DNA of 20,947 nt from Apostichopus parvimensis (lineage: Eukaryota; Echinodermata; Holothuroidea; Aspidochirotida; Stichopodidae): the NCBI GenBank assembly GCA_000934455.1, contig KN892082.1:15786-36732 (forward strand), read 5' to 3'. The first letter of the stretch is position 1; every line of letters starts with the position of its first letter. Below, piece by piece: positions 18,701-20,947 of this stretch. The position numbers and the translations under genes were made by a program. Below the pieces are notes generated by a model that was given only the letters and a program-made list of their open reading frames with translations, was not told the origin of the DNA and did not search any database.

Positions 18701-20749
18701 AAAAATTATCATGATGGCTCTGTTAATTTCTAAAAATGATAAGAATAATACATACAGTATTTAAAATTCACTAAAATATGTTTCATGGTTAATACATCCT
18801 TTTTAATTGATTTCATATGATTACCATTAAGTTAGGAATATACAATCTAATTTGTATCAAGTCATTTTGAAAGTGTCACATTAATAAATGTGGTATTTTC
18901 AAATGAGGCGACATTAAAATCTGCTCCTCGGACATCAACAATATCTCCATCCGAACAGTTGGATAATGATCCTGTTCGTCTACACAGCTGCAGTGCAGCA
19001 GTTGTTTAAACCAAACCACAGAATAAATATACACTGCCTAATTCATAAATCCAACATACAAATTAATTTATTTCTTCCCGCAGACAGCTAGCAACAAACA
19101 GGATTATTAATGCATTATTAGGAGATTAATTGAAATAATTAAGTCTGTAACATATTAAATCTGCTTAGAAGCAACAGTCTGAGTAATAGGCTAGTTAATC
19201 ATAAATATATTTTACTACCTAGGTATGTTGGCAAATCACTTTCTCGGTCCAAACGCAAACAAGTGATTGATATTCCTGCCATCTCCAAGGAGGTCATAAA
19301 AGTACCGCAATAGGCCCTGATTGGCTCTATACCTGTCTCTTGCAGACTCTCTGATAGAAAAACAATATTTCAAAATATCATCTCTTGGTTAAACGTTATA
19401 CATTCATGCTGAACTGAGTGAGGACTGTTGTATGTGATATGATGTAGGCGAGGACTGTTGTATGTGATATGATGTAGGCTACCTGTATGCCTACAGACTT
19501 GAGACCCACATAAGCTTATATAAAGGTATGCAAGCCTGCAGGCCTAAACTATGCTCAGTACTGAAGTTTTATCCTAGGATCATTTCCATAAATACCGGAA
19601 AATCTATGACACAATTGGAACATAGGAATGAATCTATATTAAAGGCATAAACATACAGGTCTGTGGATGAAATTTGTTATATCTATATATTACAGATCTC
19701 TTTAAGCACCAATAAATGAAACTGCTTTGTTTGCTTACCGATTCATTGAACACAGTCTACTAAACTAGATTTCATGAAAATGGAACTCAATCAGAAGTCT
19801 TCCAAAGGATTAAGAGAAACTTGCTTATATTTTCTCGATCAACCAAATGTGCCTCAAAATGAATCGAAGGAGAGCAAGTTAGGAATATTTTCTATAAATT
19901 AATACCTTTGAAACACGACAGTAATTAACATATTACTTACATGTAGAATACATACTATCATGTTCATTGTAGACATGAAGCATGACCACTTGATTGGCAA
20001 GCTTTGAACTGTAATCTAGTGTGCTTATAACTGTATTATCAATGAGGACATACCTATCGCAGATTTAGCGACGAGAGTCAACTCCAAGTTGGAGGTTCCG
20101 CCGAGATTATTCACAATCAGAATTACTGACTTTGTGTCAGCTCCCAGGGAACTCAAGACGGTCTTTACCAATGATGGAATCAACTCCCTAGCAGGAGTAA
20201 GCTGAAAATGAAATTGATAGAAAATGATAAAAACATCATTTTAACCATACTGCAAATAGGGAACTGAATCTTTTTTTCCATCAATCATTAATATTAAGGG
20301 ATTTAACTTGGTGATATTTTTAATGTAACTATTACACACAGAACTGAGGAGGTTTGACAAGATAAGTTCGTAATTCTAGAGAGAAGGATTTAGCAGCTGA
20401 CTCTATTATGAAGTATGTCTGAGCTTAAAACACATTTTGCTTTGCCTTGATATGTTTGAATAAACATTTCTTCCTGGTTCAAAGTATAGAAGGTAGACCA
20501 GAAATCAGTGTCACAGAATTGGGTCCCCAAGATTATGCAATAACAACATACTGTAACATTGCTTTTTTTGATTACTAGATAACAGAAACATCAGTTTATA
20601 CAGCAATGATCTGGAAAACATTACTTCTTGTCTCTTCACACCAGCTTCACCGTGGATACCCAACCCGACTTCAACCTCAGAGGCACCTAGGGTGAAAGAG
20701 GGTCCTGACCCAGGGACGCTGCATGGGTACAAACAGACACCGATGGTAC
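12632..20749 (-). CDS. TKFC: Triokinase/FMN cyclase (dihydroxyacetone kinase), 3' two-thirds, nine exons
   Basis: This is a cytosolic ATP-dependent kinase for dihydroxyacetone and glyceraldehyde; the animal enzyme also makes cyclic FMN from FAD. Exons in transcript order are 20749-20625, 20201-20054, 19350-19219, 18634-18494, 16956-16822, 15909-15800, 15018-14881, 13593-13510 and 12784-12632, with GT..AG introns. Their phases agree at every junction, and they total 1166 bp, about 388 residues. The DhaK (K) part shows [10 protein letters not shown], whose His binds the substrate covalently, [10 protein letters not shown] and GTFMTSLEM. The DhaL (L) part shows [11 protein letters not shown], whose Asp residues bind Mg-ATP, then [19 protein letters not shown] and QAGRASYV. 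The visible length equals that expected for the last two-thirds of the roughly 575-residue animal protein. The start and first exons lie beyond position 20947. Confidence 0.93.
12785..13509 (-). other. TKFC intron (last)
   Basis: AT-rich intron. An open + strand stretch at 12906-13118 has no recognisable family and is taken as chance. No repeat structure stands out. Confidence 0.7.
13510..13593 (-). CDS. TKFC: TKFC exon h
   Basis: The acceptor is TTTTGCCAG and the donor GTATGT. It encodes 28 residues starting L-D-P-L, completing the GDRTMLD motif of the previous exon, and ending EALRAAAK. 84 bp, phase 0 at both ends. Confidence 0.9.
14069..14378. mobile_element. hAT-type MITE in a TKFC intron
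   Basis: This 310-bp element has terminal inverted repeats CAGGCGCGTA (14069-14078) and TACGCGCCTG (14369-14378), perfect over 10 bp. Further in, the ends are both G/C-run rich (CCAAGGG and its complement). It is flanked by a perfect 8-bp direct duplication, CTATCATC, at 14061-14068 and 14379-14386. An 8-bp target duplication with CAGG-type ends fits the hAT superfamily. No transposase ORF fits, so it is non-autonomous. It lies in the intron between exons g and h. Confidence 0.88.
14881..15018 (-). CDS. TKFC: TKFC exon g ([12 protein letters not shown])
   Basis: The acceptor is CATACCAG and the donor GTGAGT. It encodes [11 protein letters not shown], then [15 protein letters not shown], matching the DhaL GDRTMLD motif. 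138 bp, phase 0 at both ends. Confidence 0.93.
15019..15799 (-). other. TKFC intron between exons f and g
   Basis: AT-rich intron. I see no repeats or coding sequence beyond short chance frames. Confidence 0.7.
15800..15909 (-). CDS. TKFC: TKFC exon f (MGGSSGA)
   Basis: The acceptor is TATTTTCAG and the donor GTAAGT. It ends with MGGSSGA, the conserved glycine-rich turn of DhaL. It enters in phase 1 and leaves in phase 0. 110 bp. Confidence 0.92.
16577..16729. repeat. 45-bp near-perfect inverted repeat (hairpin) in a TKFC intron
   Basis: Arms 16577-16621 and 16685-16729 are reverse complements with a single mismatch, separated by 63 bp. The core is GGTTATTGAAAATTGGCAAC and its complement. 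Weaker complementarity extends outward. It may be a fold-back MITE remnant or a stable RNA hairpin in the pre-mRNA. Confidence 0.9.
16822..16956 (-). CDS. TKFC: TKFC exon e (start of DhaL, GDGDCG)
   Basis: The acceptor is CTCTTCAAG and the donor GTGAGT. It encodes an amphipathic helix and then [18 protein letters not shown], the Mg-nucleotide-binding loop of DhaL domains. 135 bp, phase 1 to phase 1. Confidence 0.93.
17656..17729 (-). CDS. Orphan candidate first coding exon (unknown small protein or alternative transcript)
   Basis: ATG 17729-17727 opens 24 codons starting [18 protein letters not shown], followed by a GTAGGA donor at 17655; the frame leaves in phase 2. None of the TKFC acceptors in the window takes phase 2, so this is not a simple alternative TKFC start. 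A possible partner exon begins at 17139 after TTAATATTTCAG and would add 40 codons, ending at TAA 17021-17019 with a very hydrophobic segment, but that extension runs through a T-rich tract and may be chance. I recognise no family. Confidence 0.3.
17720..17790 (-). promoter_or_regulatory. Promoter-like CpG-containing segment
   Basis: Read on the minus strand, the segment has a CRE-like TGACG (on the + strand), an ETS-like GGGAAGTG and a YY1-like AGATGGCCGC overlapping the candidate ATG. This ETS/YY1-at-ATG layout is common at animal transcription start regions. It stands out from the AT-rich, CpG-poor intron around it. Motif calls are by eye. Confidence 0.35.
18494..18634 (-). CDS. TKFC: TKFC exon d (end of DhaK and linker)
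   Basis: The acceptor is ACTCCTAG and the donor GTGACA. It begins [10 protein letters not shown], the conserved end of the kinase K domain, then runs into a Ser/Pro-rich linker without conservation. It leaves in phase 1, which fits the exon at 16956 directly. 141 bp. Confidence 0.9.
18635..19218 (-). other. TKFC intron between exons c and d
   Basis: AT-rich intron with an A-run near 18683-18694. A stretch at about 18866-19003 is open on the minus strand and has CpGs, but its phase does not fit the flanking exons. Confidence 0.65.
19219..19350 (-). CDS. TKFC: TKFC exon c (GTFMTSLEM)
   Basis: The acceptor is TTCTATCAG and the donor GTAGTA; it enters in phase 1 and leaves in phase 1. It encodes the end of the DhaK fold, with [18 protein letters not shown] matching the family's GTFMxxLEMxGISLT segment. 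132 bp. Confidence 0.92.
19420..19479. repeat. 30-bp perfect direct duplication in a TKFC intron
   Basis: Positions 19420-19449 and 19450-19479 are identical units that begin GAGGACTGTTG and end GATGTAGGC. It lies in the intron between exons b and c, just upstream of exon c in transcript order. Confidence 0.9.
20054..20201 (-). CDS. TKFC: TKFC exon b ([10 protein letters not shown])
   Basis: The acceptor is ATTTTCAG and the donor GTATGT. The exon enters in phase 0 and leaves in phase 1. It encodes a helix followed by the beta-strand [10 protein letters not shown] and [13 protein letters not shown], a core segment of the DhaK domain. 148 bp. Confidence 0.92.
20625..20749 (-). CDS. TKFC: TKFC exon a (first visible; DhaK active-site His)
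   Basis: This exon starts in phase 1 after a TTTTGATAG acceptor and ends in phase 0 at a GTAATG donor. It encodes [18 protein letters not shown] and [10 protein letters not shown]; the His in this motif forms the covalent hemiaminal with dihydroxyacetone in the family. 125 bp. Confidence 0.9.
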
Positions 20750-20947
20750 CTATCAAAATAGATAATGAAATGTAATAATGTATAACTTCTAAATTTAAAA
20801 ATCAAATAATGGATCAACATTCATGGATTTTGATATTTGTATCAAAATTGTAGAAACTAGAAAAATGCAAACATACAACAATCACTGACTATCACTTTGT
20901 TGATGAAATGTTGTTATATTGTTCACTAAACAAGGCTGCAGGTAATA

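Noticed and set aside
18866-19003. CpG-containing open stretch on the minus strand with an acceptor-like CTGCAG
   Set aside because: It would enter in phase 0, but exons c and d meet in phase 1 and already join seamlessly. It has no resemblance to TKFC.
1-20947. CRISPR arrays, bacterial operons, tRNA or rRNA genes
   Set aside because: No regularly spaced identical repeats, ribosome binding sites, cloverleaf or rRNA sequence was seen. The tandem repeats here are simple satellites or leader repeats.

Overview
The window looks like AT-rich nuclear DNA from an invertebrate animal. Its host genes are split by introns with GT..AG borders, it carries a tyrosine-recombinase (DIRS-type) retrotransposon and a hAT-type MITE, and the gene families (PLD3/4 and triokinase/FMN cyclase) are animal-like. 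A marine deuterostome such as an echinoderm is my guess, but the sequence does not settle this.

Layout. (1) 102-313, + strand: last coding exon of a PLD3/PLD4-like endolysosomal phospholipase-D-family protein. (2) 314-5238: 3' UTR and intergenic DNA holding a fold-back repeat (1452-1888), a large tandem duplication (2819-3425) and several short tandem repeats. (3) 5239-11423: a roughly 6.2 kb, GC-rich DIRS-like element with inverted terminal repeats, an internal complementary region, a triplicated leader, a broken gag, a broken RT/RNase H/methyltransferase gene, and a tyrosine recombinase interrupted by a 325-base assembly gap (10403-10727). (4) 12491-12617: a decayed tandem copy of the neighbouring host terminal exon. 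(5) 12632-20749, - strand: nine exons of triokinase/FMN cyclase (TKFC, also called DAK), about the last 388 residues; the 5' exons lie beyond the right edge. A 310-bp hAT MITE and a 45-bp hairpin sit in its introns, and one intron holds an orphan candidate first exon with promoter-like motifs (17656-17760).

The two host genes converge, and the retrotransposon has landed between them, between the PLD stop and the TKFC stop. All nine TKFC exons keep reading frame across every proposed junction, and their order matches the DhaK-then-DhaL layout of the animal enzyme, so that gene looks intact as far as it is visible.

The mobile element shows the DIRS replication architecture unusually clearly: each half of the internal complementary region pairs with the unique outer tip of one terminal repeat. 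Its terminal repeats are about 97% identical (4 differences in 120 bp by my count), yet the reverse transcriptase has lost two catalytic aspartates, carries three stop codons and has an apparent deletion. This copy therefore cannot encode an active RT and was probably mobilised in trans, or decayed quickly. I found no convincing wholly new system. The best leads are the DIRS architecture and its lesions, the duplicated TKFC terminal exon, and the orphan promoter/first exon.
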